DNA from: Scylla paramamosain
Taxonomy: Eukaryota; Arthropoda; Malacostraca; Decapoda; Portunidae
Direction: 5' to 3'
DNA: 64,000 nt
Assembly (NCBI RefSeq): GCF_035594125.1
Contig: NC_087181.1
Location: 14,766,500 to 14,830,499, forward strand
This document shows positions 23,669-33,640 of this stretch, one piece after another. How positions within the stretch are numbered: the stretch's first letter is position 1; each line of letters starts with the position of its first letter. Position numbers and translations under genes: made by a program. Below the pieces are notes generated by a model, which saw only the letters and a program-made list of their open reading frames with translations, searched no databases and was not told the origin of the DNA.

Positions 23669-23788
23669 GACGGCCCCTAACCACGACGGCCCTCCAAGAC
23701 GGCCCTCCCCCACGGCCCCGTGTTTACCAGGACGGCCCCGTGTGTTTACCAGGACGGCCCCGTGTTTACCAGGACGGCCCCATTTTGT
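23669..23788. repeat. GC-rich minisatellite 'accaggacggccccgtgttt'
   Basis: Three near-perfect 20-22 bp units (23720-23785) preceded by shorter 'acgacggccct' variants. It lies just before the 57-bp minisatellite. Confidence 0.8.
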
Positions 23789-23836
23789 AGGACGATAATA
23801 ATATTACATTCTCAATTCTCACACATACATACCAAT

Positions 23837-24145
23837 TACTGGGAAGTTACTGGGGTTTTCAAGGGTGTTTTCATGGTTATAGTTTAACAGGCTGTAGTGG
23901 AAGTTACTGGGGTTTTCAAGGGTGTTTTCATGGTTCTAGTTTAACAGGCTGTAATGGAAGTTACTGGGGTTTTCAAGGGTGTTTTCATGGTTCTAGTTTA
24001 ACAGGCTGTAGTGGAAGTTACTGGGGTTTTCAAGGGTGTTTTCATGGTTCTAGTTTAACAGGCTGTAGTGGAAGTTACTGGGGTTTTCAAGGGTGTTTTC
24101 ATGGTTCCAGTTTAACAGGCTGTAGTGGAAGTTACTGGGGTTTTG
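23837..24145. repeat. 57-bp tandem minisatellite, about 5.4 copies
   Basis: 'gctgtagtggaagttactgg' begins at 23891, 23948, 24005, 24062 and 24119, exactly 57 bp apart, with 1-2 substitutions per unit. No spacers, so it is not a CRISPR. Its reverse complement matches the degenerate satellite at 8140-8700. Confidence 0.92.
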
Positions 24146-24272
24146 AGAGTATATTTTCAAATCTATATTTTTACTGTGTAGCCAAATAATTATAATATAA
24201 AACAACAGGATTTATCAGTAACAATATTATTAAACCCACCACTGCCTGCTCTACCACCCTCACCATCCACAG

Positions 24273-24363
24273 GGCCTAATGATGATGATTTCTACTTTCA
24301 TCCTCATCGGGGCTAGCGAGACCAACCTGGGGCTGTACTCTGGACTGACGCTGTATGCCATAG
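24273..24363 (+). CDS. MFSD10: Isolated MFSD10-like exon (late transmembrane segment)
   Basis: A 91-nt open segment with acceptor CCACAG before it and donor GTGGGT after it. It encodes MMMISTFILIGASETNLGLY followed by SGLTLYAI. This resembles the late TM helix segment of MFSD10 (human '...PAFLLIG...LGLGLLLYSFAAAVVVP'), a 12-TM major-facilitator organic-anion carrier (fly rtet). No neighbouring MFSD10 exons precede it. The N-terminal exon lies 1.3 kb downstream in the same orientation, so the order is wrong for a single gene. It may be a pseudo-exon, a split tandem copy or an assembly error. Confidence 0.55.
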
Positions 24364-24619
24364 GTGGGTCTGGAGGGGCTGGGATAACAGATAATTTAAA
24401 TAAACACTCAAACACTTAAAAAACACAAAATTCATGCTGGCGTACACATGTAAACTTGTACGCAAACACTGGTGTACACTTAGAAACACACACACACTTG
24501 GTAAGGCTGGTACACACACACAAACTCATAAGAGATGCTGGTATATGCTCAGAAATCTCTACACATATTAGGTAAGGCTTGTATACACCAATCTAGATGT
24601 ATGTCCAATGAGATAGCTC

Positions 24620-24656
<37 letters not shown>

Positions 24657-25121
24657 TTTGGATTAGTAACCCCGTTGACAGAAGTGACACCCTTGTTTTC
24701 TCTTCTCAGATGTAAACAAAGCGGTGGTTTCCTTCCAGCTAGTGATAAAACTTTCTCTCGCTCTCCCTCGCTCTCCCTCACTCTCCCACATCACGGAAGC
24801 AGTAAAATAAAGCACACGAGGAGGAAGTGAGAGGATAATGAATTTTGGATGTTTGCGATACGTCAGAAGGTTACACCCATTTCTTGTCCAGATGTTGGTT
24901 AGTGGGCCTCGTCTTTCTTTGTGTTCCCTAGTGTTGCTCTTGTGTTGTGAGAGGAATATAGTGCTGTGTGTGTGTGTGTTAAGAAGAAAATATTATATTA
25001 TATTTACGTGTTTAAAATTTTTCTACATTTAAGTCAGAAGAGGCTGGCTGGCTGGCTGATGCTGCTGCTGCTGCTGTTGTGGATTTAATTGCTCATTTAT
25101 GTTCCTTTGTGCTGTGAGGGA

Positions 25122-25154
<33 letters not shown>

Positions 25155-25379
25155 GGGAGAAAGGGGTGGTGTTTAGGAGTCTGGGATGAGAAAACGAGTG
25201 ATTTGTTTTGTAGCCTTCAGAAAAAAAATATTAAAGTTTTTACAGTGGGAAAATTTTGGTGGTGAGTGAGAAAATGACTCAAATATTACCTCAAATTTAA
25301 CCTAACATGGAGCCTCACACTCCTCAGCTGCCCCTAACCAAACCAAGCCTAACCCAAAGAAGCCTACCCTAACGCTGCG

Positions 25380-25556
25380 TTTACACCGAGCGAGTCGCGT
25401 CGAGTCGAGTCACGTCAAGTCAAGATGATTCATGACGCATCATGAATCGCCACCCCAGCTATAACATTGATTTGTATGGGTTTCTGAACGAAACCGTTTA
25501 CACCGGATGCTTCGAGTCACGTCACGTCCTCTCGCGTCACGTCACGTCGAGTCACA
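25380..25556. other. Segment dense in GTCACGTC / GAGTC words
   Basis: Two clusters of overlapping 'gtcacgtcacgtcgagtcac' words (about 25391-25425 and 25510-25555), each introduced by 'gtttacaccg'. Reverse-complemented they are TGACGTGAC strings, CRE/ATF-like half-sites. The paired 'gtttacacc' motifs suggest a small mobile element instead. Undecided. Confidence 0.4.
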
Positions 25557-25568
25557 TATAGGGCTGTA

Positions 25569-25625
25569 CCTAACCTAACCTAACCTAACCTAACTTAACC
25601 TAAACTAACTTAACCTAACCTAACA
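25569..25625. repeat. Interstitial (CCTAA)n tract
   Basis: About eleven CCTAA or CTTAA units, the complement of the arthropod telomere repeat TTAGG. Shorter tracts occur near 930, 6373, 22600, 26841 and 59870. This one ends 7 bp before the MFSD10-like exon acceptor. Confidence 0.75.
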
Positions 25626-25632
25626 CCCACAG

Positions 25633-25841
25633 AAGAACGTGCGGAGAAGCAAGGTGGCATTCGGCAGTCTGATCCTGGACCTGGTCGGCTTGACGGTGGT
25701 GGTGCCTCTGTCTCTTGCTTTCTTTGACTGTTACTCCAAGCACGACTCCAGCGGCTTGTATTCCTCTGTGCTCTCCTGTGTGACTTATTACCAGCATATC
25801 ATCGGCATCCCTGCGAGGTTCCACTCTGTCTTGTTTTGGTG
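25633..25841 (+). CDS. MFSD10: Isolated MFSD10-like N-terminal exon
   Basis: A 209-nt segment open in one frame, preceded by CCCACAG and followed by the donor GTATGT. It encodes VAFGSLILDLVGLTVVVPLS (first TM helix) and then YYQHIIGIPARFHSVLF. The order and spacing match MFSD10 proteins, where a first TM helix of the form 'LDLLAFTLxLPL' is followed by 'GxPxRxxSVLF'. MFSD10/rtet is a proton-linked organic-anion transporter of the MFS. The next exon is not found anywhere before C2CD5. The 3' intron side is filled by minisatellites and two LINEs. The gene is split, truncated, or continues outside the assembled order. Confidence 0.6.
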
Positions 25842-26094
25842 GTATGTGGGTGTGTTGTGTTTTTTATTGGTTTGTATATTTCTAGTTTGTTTTTATTATT
25901 ATTTTTTTCAATTTTTTTTATCCTGTTATCTATTTATTTATCTTTGTTTGTTTGTTTGTTTGTTTGTTTGTAGGGTGTGTGTGTGTGTGTGTTTGTTTGT
26001 GTTCCTGCTGTTCTATATTGCAGCTTGTTTTCTTGTTTTTGTTTTTTTGTTATTGTTATTTTGTGTTTTATTCCCTTTCATTGTTCTGAGGATG

Positions 26095-26750
26095 TTTTCA
26101 GGTATTTTTGGGGTGTTTTTGGGTGTTTTTGGGGTGTTTTTGGATGTTTTTTGTGGTGTTTTGGTGTATTTTGAGGGTGTTTTGGTGTGTTTTTGTAGTG
26201 TTTTGGGGTATTTCAAGGGTGTTTTAGTGTGTTTTTGGAGTTTTTTGGGGTGTTTTGGGGTATTTTAAGGGTGTTTTAGTGTGTTTTTGGAGTGTTTTGG
26301 GGTGTTTTGGTATATTTTGAGGGTGTTTTAGTGTGTTTTTGGAGTGTTTTGGGGTGTTTTGGTGTATTTTGAGGGTGTTTTAGTGTGTTTTTGGAGTGTT
26401 TTGGGATGCTTTGGTGTGTTTTGGGATGTTTTTGGGTGTTTTTGGGTATTTTAAGGGTGTTTTGGTGTGTTTTTGGAGTGTTTTGGGATGTTTTGGTGTG
26501 TTTTGAGGGTGTTTTGGTGCATTTTTGGAGTGTTTTGGGATGTTTTGGTGTGTTTTGAGGGTGTTTTGGTGTGTTTTTGGAGTGTTTTGGGGTGTTTTGG
26601 TGTATTTTGAGGGTGTTTTGGTGTGTTTTTGGAGTGTTTCAGGATGCTTTGGTGTGTTTTGGGATGTTTTTGGGTGTTTTTGGAGTGTTTTGGGATGTTT
26701 TGGTGTATTTTGGGGTATTTTGAGGGTGTTTAAAGGTGTTGTGGTGGTAT
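26095..26750. repeat. G/T-only degenerate minisatellite
   Basis: About 650 bp with hardly any C on the plus strand, built from 'gagtgttttggggtgttttg', 'gtgtattttgagggtgtttt' and similar words with a loose period of 60-75 bp. Minus-strand frames of PKT/KTP repeats and plus-strand VFWGVF frames are the repeat itself. Confidence 0.88.
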
Positions 26751-26851
26751 TAAATTTATTGTTTGTTTACTTTTTTTAGCTTTTTATTTTCTTGTGCATT
26801 ATTTTATTTCTTATTTATATTGTGGTGTGTTGCCGGTGTGCCCTAACCTAA

Positions 26852-27055
26852 CCGAGAGGCAGAGGCACACAACCCGAGAAGAGCGGAGGCAAGCCTCGGG
26901 TACCGAGAGGCAGAGGCACACAACCCGAGAGGAGCGGAGGCAAGCCTCGGGTTCCGAGAGGCAGAGGCACACAACCCGAGAGGAGCGGAGGCAAGCCTCG
27001 GGTTCCGAGAGGCAGAGGCACACAACCCGAGAGGAGCGGAGGCAAGACTCGGTTT
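26852..27055. repeat. 51-bp tandem repeat, four copies
   Basis: Units start at 26852, 26903, 26954 and 27005. Each contains AACCCGAG ... CTCGGGTT, an 8-bp inverted repeat around a 16-nt centre. Because 51 is divisible by 3, both strands stay open through all four copies (plus-strand unit RQRHTTREERRQASG). A poly-C run (27070-27086) follows. Confidence 0.92.
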
Positions 27056-27423
27056 GCTTCATCTTCATATCTCCCCCCCCCCCCCCCGCAAATTTTAACA
27101 TTCATTAAACATTTTCAAATATTTTTTGCAAACGTCATGAAATAAACCTCAATATTAAAAACACATCATTCCATTATCAATTTCATTTTTTTTTTTTCTT
27201 TTTTTTTTTTTACTGCAAATGAGCCATATTGAGCAGCTTCAAATACGCTTCCTTTACACCTTATAGAAACCTTGATTTAAGCTTCTGCTTTAAGGATACT
27301 TATCTAATCTTACTTAATGGCTTTAAAACTGGAAATATGGAAAGATAAAATATATTTCATCTTTACTTCGTAATTACATTGCAACATAATTATGAATTTT
27401 CCCATGAAATTATTATTATTATT

Positions 27424-29790
27424 TTTTTTTTTATGAATGAAGGACACTGGCCAAGGGCAACAAAAATCCAATAAAAAAAAAAAAAATGCCCACTGAAATG
27501 CCAGTCCCACAAAAGGGTCAAAGCAGTGGTCAAAAATTGATGAACAAGTGTCTTGAAACCTCCCTCTTCAAGGAATACAAGTCATAGGAAGGTGGAAATA
27601 CAGAAGCAGGCAGGGAGTTCCAGAGTTTACCAGAGAAAGGGATGAATGATTGAGAATACTGGTTAACTATTGCGATAGAGAGGTGGACAGAATAGGGGTG
27701 AGAGAAAGAAGAAAGTCTTGTGCAGCGAGAGGGGAGGCATGCAGTTAACAAGATCAGAAGAGCAGTTAGCATGGAAATAGCGGTAGAAGACAGCTAGATA
27801 TGCAACATTGCGGCGGTGAGAGAGAGGCTGAAGACAGTCAGTTAGAGGACAGGAGTTGATGAGACGAAAAGCTTTTGATTCCACCCTGTCTAGAAGAGCA
27901 GTATGAGTGGAACTCCCCAGACATGTGAAGCATACTCCATACATGGACGGATAAGGCCCTTGTACAGAGTTAGCAGCTGGGGGGGGGTGAGAAAAACTGG
28001 CGGAGACGTCTCAGAACACCTAACTTCATAGAAGCTGTTTTAGCTAGAGATGAGATGTGAAGTTTCCAGTTCAGATTATAAGTAAAGGACAGACCGAGGA
28101 TATTCAGTGTAGAAGAGGGGGACAGCTGAGTGTCATTGAAGAAGAGGAGATAGTTGTCTGGAAGGTTGTGTCGAGCTGATAGATGGAGGAATTGAGTTTT
28201 TGAGGCATTGAACAATACCAAGTTTGCTCTGCCCCAATCAGAAATTTTAGAAAGATCAGAAGTCAAGCGTTCTGTGGCTTCCCTGCGTGATATGTTTACC
28301 TCCTGAAGGGTTGGACGTCTATGAAAAGACATGGAAAAGTGCAGGGTGGTATCATCAGCGTAGGAGTGGATAGGACAAGAAGTTTGGTTTAGATCATTAA
28401 TGAATAATAAGAAGAGAGTGGGTGACAGGACAGAACCCTGAGGAACACCACTGTTAATAGATTTTAGGAGAAGAACAGTGACCGTCTACCACAGCAGCAA
28501 TAGAACGGTCAGAAAGGAAACTTGAGATGAAGTTACAGAGAGAAGGACCGTAGGAGGGTAGTTTGGAAATCAAAGCTTTGTGCCAGACTCTATCAAAAGC
28601 TTTTGATATGTCCAAAACAACAGCAAAAATTTCACCAAAATCTCTAAAAGAGGATGACCAAGACTCAGTAAGGAAAGCCAGAAGATCACCAGTAGAGCGG
28701 CCTTGACGGAACCCATACTGGCGATCAGATAGAAGGTTGTGAAGTGATAGATGTTTAAGAATCTTCCTATTGGATATATTATTATTTGTACGTGGTGTAC
28801 GATATGTTTTCCCGGCGGCAAGCCAAGCACTGCTTGTCGCCAGGAGTGTATCCTCAGTTCCGGACCGAGCCCAATAAAGGAGAGACGTGTGTCCCTGTGT
28901 CTCGCTCCCCTGCCTAGCTATCTTACACTTCCTGTTGAGGATAGATTGAAAAACTTTAGATAGGCAGGAAATTAAAGCAATAGGACGGTAGTTTGAGGGA
29001 TTAGAACGGTCACCCTTTTTAGGAACAGGTTGAATGTAGGCAAACTTCCAGCAAGAAGGAAAGGTAGATGTTGACAGACAGAGCTGAAAGAGTTTGACTA
29101 GGCAAGGTGCAAGCACGGAGGCACAGTTTCGGAGAACAATAGGAGGGACCCCATCAGGTCCATAAGCCTTCCGAGGGTTTAGGCCAGCGAGGGCATATAA
29201 AACATCATTGCGAAGAATTTTAATAGGTGGCATGAAGTAGTCAGAGGGTAGAGGAGAGGGAGGAACGATCCCAGAATCGTCCAAGGTAGAGTTTTTAGCA
29301 AAGGTTTGAGCGAAGAGTTCAGCTTTAGAAATAGATGTGATAGCAGTGGTGCCATCTGGTTGAAGTAGAGGAGGGAAAGAAGAAGCAAAGTTATTGGAGA
29401 TATTTTTGGCTAGATGCCAGAAATCACGAGGGGAGTTAAATCTTGAAAGGTTTTGACATTTTCTGTTAATGAAGGAGTTTTTGGCTAGTCGGAGAACAGA
29501 CTTGGCATGGTTCCGGGCAGAAATATAAAGTGCATGAGATTCTGGTGATGGAAGGCTTAAGTACCTTTTGTGGGCCACCTCTCTATCATGTATAGCACGA
29601 GAACAAGCTGTGTTAAACCAAGGTTTAGAAGGTTTAGGACGAAAAAAAGAGTGAGGAATGTACGCCTCCATGCCAGACACTATCACCACTGTTATGCGCT
29701 CAGCACACAAAGACGGGTCTCTGACACGGAAGCAGTAGTCATTTCAAGGAAAATCAGCAAAATACCTCCTCAGGTCCCCCCAAACTAGAA
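27424..29790 (-). mobile_element. 5'-truncated non-LTR retrotransposon (LINE) with RT domain
   Basis: Minus-strand frames in order: pre-RT linker (KPWFNTACSRAIHDREVAHK), RT core with NPRKAYGPDGVPP, PVPKKGDRSNPSNYRPIAL, YGFRQGRSTGDL, VVLDISKAFDRVWH, SGVPQGSVLSPTLF and YADD (28351-28362), then the thumb and the C-terminal LWNSLPASVFPPSYDLYSLK. The endonuclease is missing. It ends in 'ttgcccttggccagtgtcc' and an A/ATT-rich tail. Decay: an in-frame stop near 29750, a frameshift just before SGVPQGS (about 28455), and further shifts near 27960 and 27660. Jockey/BS-like by look; clade uncertain. Truncated relatives are at 18297, 18925, 43362 and 56270. Confidence 0.85.
28769..28927. mobile_element. 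159-bp insertion inside the LINE RT domain
   Basis: The RT reads ...SKVFQSILNRK then 53 foreign residues, then ILKHLSLHNLLSDRQYGFR. The extra DNA is flanked by a 6-bp direct repeat CTTCCT (28763-28768 and 28928-28933). The plus strand holds AATAAA at about 28872; the minus strand ends in an AAT-rich tail. It could be a small LTR fragment or a SINE-like insertion. It is 159 bp, so the host frame stays open. Confidence 0.7.
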
Positions 29791-29936
29791 ATTAATTTCA
29801 TGGTTAACAGTTAGCAATAACACTTTAAATATATTTTTTACGTAGTTTATCATATCTAACAAATTATCATATTTCACAACCGCAGTATTAATACTAACTA
29901 AACTAAGTATATGCCGATGAATAACAATTAATAAAG

Positions 29937-31882
29937 TGGGCAGAGGACACCTTCATCCATCCTACTGCATTGAATGAGGGGCTTCTGCATGCCATCGAGG
30001 GATTTGTCGGTACCACAGTGACCCCACCCCAGGCCCGGGAGGTCATGTTCCCAGTCCCATCCCTATGATCCCCAGGTCATCCACTGTCAACGGATGCTGG
30101 CTGCCTGTCAGAGGCGATGGCAGGATGACCCTGATAACCGTGAGGCTTGGGAGGCCATGGTCATTGTGGCTCGACACCTTTCTGAGCTCCTACAACAGGC
30201 AATGAAGAAATACTGGGCTACTTTCCTGACTCGGGTGAGCAGCACCCGGTCCCTGCAGGAGGTGTGGCTACATGTGAACAGGGTTAGGGATAAGTTCAGG
30301 CGTCAGATCGTTGATCCTGACCCAGCCAGCAAAGCACAGGAGCTTATTATGCAATAGAAGCAAGCCTCCTCGATGGCCTTCCTGCTGGACAAACCCCATA
30401 GAACGGACCTGATCCGACACAATGCTGCTCTGCATGACGACACCTGTGTGCCCATCACCCATGATAAATTGCTTTCTGCTGTTAAACATGGCAAATCCAC
30501 TCATTCGCGACTATGTGTCTCCCAGTCAGTACACAGACACTGAGGCGTCCCGACGGCTCCCCGCACACCTATCTTCCACCAGGGCTGAGCTGTACGGCAT
30601 ACTCGAGGCTTTGCACATTGTAGCCTCCTCGCTTAAGGATGTCTATCTCTTTATTGACAGTCAGGCTGCCTTACGTGGCCTTCTGTCACCTGCAGTTACA
30701 GACTGTGATGTTGTGCACAAGTTCCTTGGAGTCATTCGCACTACTGAAGAGACTGGTGCCAGGGTTCACTTTACATGGATGCCTTCACATGTAGGCATCC
30801 TTTTTAATGAAAGGGCCGACCACTTGGCCCAGCTTGCCCTTCAGGATGAGACAGTGGACCCTGGTATTGAGTACACTCTCCACTATGTAAACCGTAGCAT
30901 TAAGGACAATGTAAATAATAGCATTACTGATGATGTATCACAGTGTTGTCATGATGGCAGTCCTAGCTGCCTCCATTATGTACAAGTCTCCCAGGGTAGT
31001 GATCACACCTATGGGAGATACGGTACATCTCTGGGTAGTGTGGCGATGCGCCTTAGGCTAGGCTTTAGGTATTACTGGGAGGTTAGTAACCCCCTGCATT
31101 GTGCTGTAAGCTGCGTGCAGTGTCTGGAGAACACACACTGCATCACTATGTTAGGGATTGTCCCTGTATTGACAGGTTTCGGCCCCCAGGTATTTCTGAC
31201 CTGCAGCAGCTTATCTGCTGGATAATAAACACCAATGTTCTTAGGACTATTCTGCAAGAATACCCGAACTTTACTCCCAGTTGGTGATGCAGTGTGTGTG
31301 TGTGCGTGTGTGTACATACCCTCATGGGCCCCCTACTGGCTGTACGTCAATCCGTCACTAGTGTGTGGGTGTGTGGGTATACCACTACTACTTCTCCTCA
31401 TTGCTCATAACTCCATTTGGCTGTGAACAGATGACTCCTCTTACATATAGTGTCTCTGTGCCTGTGTACAGATCTAATATATGAAAGTGCATGTGTATAT
31501 ATGTATGTATGTATGTATGTATATATGTATGTGTATGTGTACGTATGTATGATGTAAATAAATGTATGCGTGTGTATATATGTATGTATGTATGTATGTG
31601 TATGTGTAAGTATGTACGAGTATATGTGTATGTGTATGCATATGTGTGTGTACCTGTATATGTACGTGTATGTGTGTGTGTATGTGTGTGCACTTTTGTA
31701 TATGTATGTATATGTATTGTATGTACGTATATGTGTATGTATATGTATGTGTATGTGCAATTTTGTAATGTGATGTACATCTGATCTCTGCATGTTTGCC
31801 TCTTGTTCAGGGGGAGGCCGGCAGGACGCGTCTTCCTCCTTTGTTGTACTTTTTACTACAACAATAAAGTCAATCAATCAAT
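29937..31882 (+). mobile_element. Internally deleted LINE: linker plus RNase H, no RT core
   Basis: 30094-30357 encodes an RT-upstream linker (RRWQDDPDNREAWEAMVIVA). After a stop and a junction near 30500 the frame 30422-31225 enters an RNase H domain with STRAELYGILEAL, VYLFIDSQAAL and WMPSHVGILFNERADHLAQL, the acidic-residue blocks of the fold. The whole polymerase palm and the first Asp block are missing. A frameshift near 31110 moves the HxxxC tail (HHYVRDCPCIDRFRPPGISD) to another frame. The 3' end has a (TATG)n array (31490-31760), AATAAAG and a TCAA repeat tail (31867-31882). I-clade-like by domain content. Confidence 0.8.
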
Positions 31883-31959
31883 CAGTTTTCTTTACTGTAT
31901 AAATTAGGAACACGATACATTAGGGCAAATATTATATTGACTTATTCTGAAAACCAATT

Positions 31960-32350
31960 GTTACGGATAGTTCAAACAATTTGGAAATAAATCATAGGAA
32001 TCACTCAAATAAATCTGACTCCTCTGAAAATAAACTGGCATCATGATCGTCGCCATCACTTTCCACCTGATCATTTCCATTCCTGTCAACTTCCTAACAA
32101 ACTGTGTGGTCAGTCTGTGATGTACTTGCCACCTGCCCATTTCCACATCTATCATCACCTCCCCCCAGGAAAGCTAGTCTGTCCACTTTCTTTGATGTTG
32201 CCCTGTGAATTGAGTTCTTGGTTGACAAAACTGTGGAAGCCTCTCTGCATTGAATCAACTCTTGGTACTTAAGCAGCATAAGCAGCAGTTCGAAAAATTA
32301 CATCGTTTAGGGAAGGTATAACCTCCCGCATGGATATGTTTTTAGTGCCA
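31960..32350 (-). pseudogene. Unrecognised degraded coding relic
   Basis: Adjacent minus-strand frames read SMREVIPSLNDVIFRTAAYA, then after a frameshift KYQELIQCREASTVLSTKNS and an acidic stretch (DRNGNDQVESDGDDHDASLF). The composition is more protein-like than its surroundings, but I cannot name a family. 32350-33240 contains no other supported feature. Confidence 0.25.
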
Positions 32351-33241
32351 GGGGCGTGGATGCCATTTGGCGGCCGGAGGCTGCTAAAGGACTCAGTTTG
32401 TTAAGTAGCAACCGTTTCGTGGATCTGGCCCCTTGCAGGTCGTCCTAAGGCATTAATGCATTGACATACACAGTCATCTGCTAACTTCTTCATGGATGCC
32501 GTAGAGCGGCACGTAAGGCATCACCAAAGGCCGGCACCGTATGAATACTTTCTGTCAACTATCAAAAGTGATAAATTATGTGATAAATCCTGGCGCATTT
32601 GTATGTTAAAAAAAAAAAACTGCTGCAATGTTCACTTTTTGACTGGCAGTTATGACTTACACAAGTAAATATCTATCACTGTAAATATAAAATTACTGGA
32701 ATATATAGTTCCATGTGGCTTCATAATTAACACAGTGATTTCTCAAAATCTTAAAAAAAAAAAAAAAAAAAAAATCTACAAAAACACAATGTTGAAATAA
32801 GGGTGTCTTGAGCCATGGTCGGTGAGGCAATCATGGAGCCCTGCCCTGACCAACTTGCACTGTGTACATTTCTAGCAATCAGAGTAGCCCAATCTAGCCA
32901 ATAGTATTGCTGCGGTGGTTGTGGTAGTAGTGTGGGGTGCATATAGTATTTTAGTGACGGAGTGGGTAAAATGAAGTCCATCAAAGATGTTTCTTGATAT
33001 TGTATTGAGGGCGACAGTATGTGGCACCCCAGAAGTTTATCATAGACTGTGTACTGGCCAGGAACTGACTCGGCGGGCAGTCCCAGTTACGAATTAAATT
33101 AACGTATGTTTTGTCATTATATGTCAAAACATGAGTGAAACTAAACAAGGCAACAATAATATAAACATTAACTATAATAACCATTAGTAACAATGCACCA
33201 AGATAGTCATTACAATAAAATAATTTACGTTAGGTCACTAC

Positions 33242-33266
33242 AGTAGTAGTAGTAGTAGTAGTAGTT

Positions 33267-33300
<34 letters not shown>

Positions 33301-33334
33301 CAGTAGTAGTAATAGTAGTAGTAGTAGTAGTAGT
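33242..33334. repeat. (AGT)n microsatellite
   Basis: AGT/GTA trinucleotide array with three single-unit interruptions, about 100 bp upstream of the candidate C2CD5 promoter. Confidence 0.93.
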
Positions 33335-33429
33335 ATAATGAATTTATAATTATCAGCAAGAATGATAAAATTACTACTATCATTACTATTGTTATACTAC
33401 ATTGGGCTAGTCAGGATTATATTGGGCTA

Positions 33430-33640
33430 GTCAGGAGGTACATTGGGCTACTTTCCAGCAGACGACAGCATGGCGGTGGCATAGCACGAGTTTTTCCTCT
33501 TCCTTTCTCATTTCTCTCCCTCTCAACACAACGACAGCCCCCAGCCACGCTCCCAATGCTCCCTCCTCTCCCCGCAGCCGCTACAGGTGAGGCAAGGCAG
33601 CATAAAACCTCAAAATGGCGGGGAATTTGGTATTCAAACA
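33430..33640 (+). promoter_or_regulatory. Candidate C2CD5 promoter and non-coding first exon
   Basis: Two ATGGCGG motifs (about 33470 and 33613, the second in AAAATGGCGG, the YY1/Pho consensus) flank a pyrimidine-rich stretch ending CGCTACAG|GTGAGG, a strong 5' splice site with the exon end at 33586. It would join the acceptor at 34900, just before the ATG. No TATA box seen. This is inference from motifs only. Confidence 0.4.

Noticed and set aside
23837..24145. CRISPR-like array (57-bp periodic repeats)
   Set aside because: The units are contiguous without unique spacers and the genome is a eukaryote with spliced genes.
24313..24519. Minus-strand frame as an LZTR1 upstream exon
   Set aside because: It shows no similarity to the LZTR1 N-terminus. 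The plus strand here encodes the MFSD10-like exon.
26013..26216. PKNTPKTPKN-type minus-strand frame
   Set aside because: It is the translation of the G/T minisatellite and is open only because of its composition.
28800..28927. Solo LTR starting TGTACG and ending TTACA
   Set aside because: The TG...CA boundaries do not coincide with the CTTCCT direct repeats, so I left the class open.
32751..33193. Minus-strand frames of 70-77 codons
   Set aside because: They have some protein-like composition but no recognisable domain, frame continuity or splice sites.
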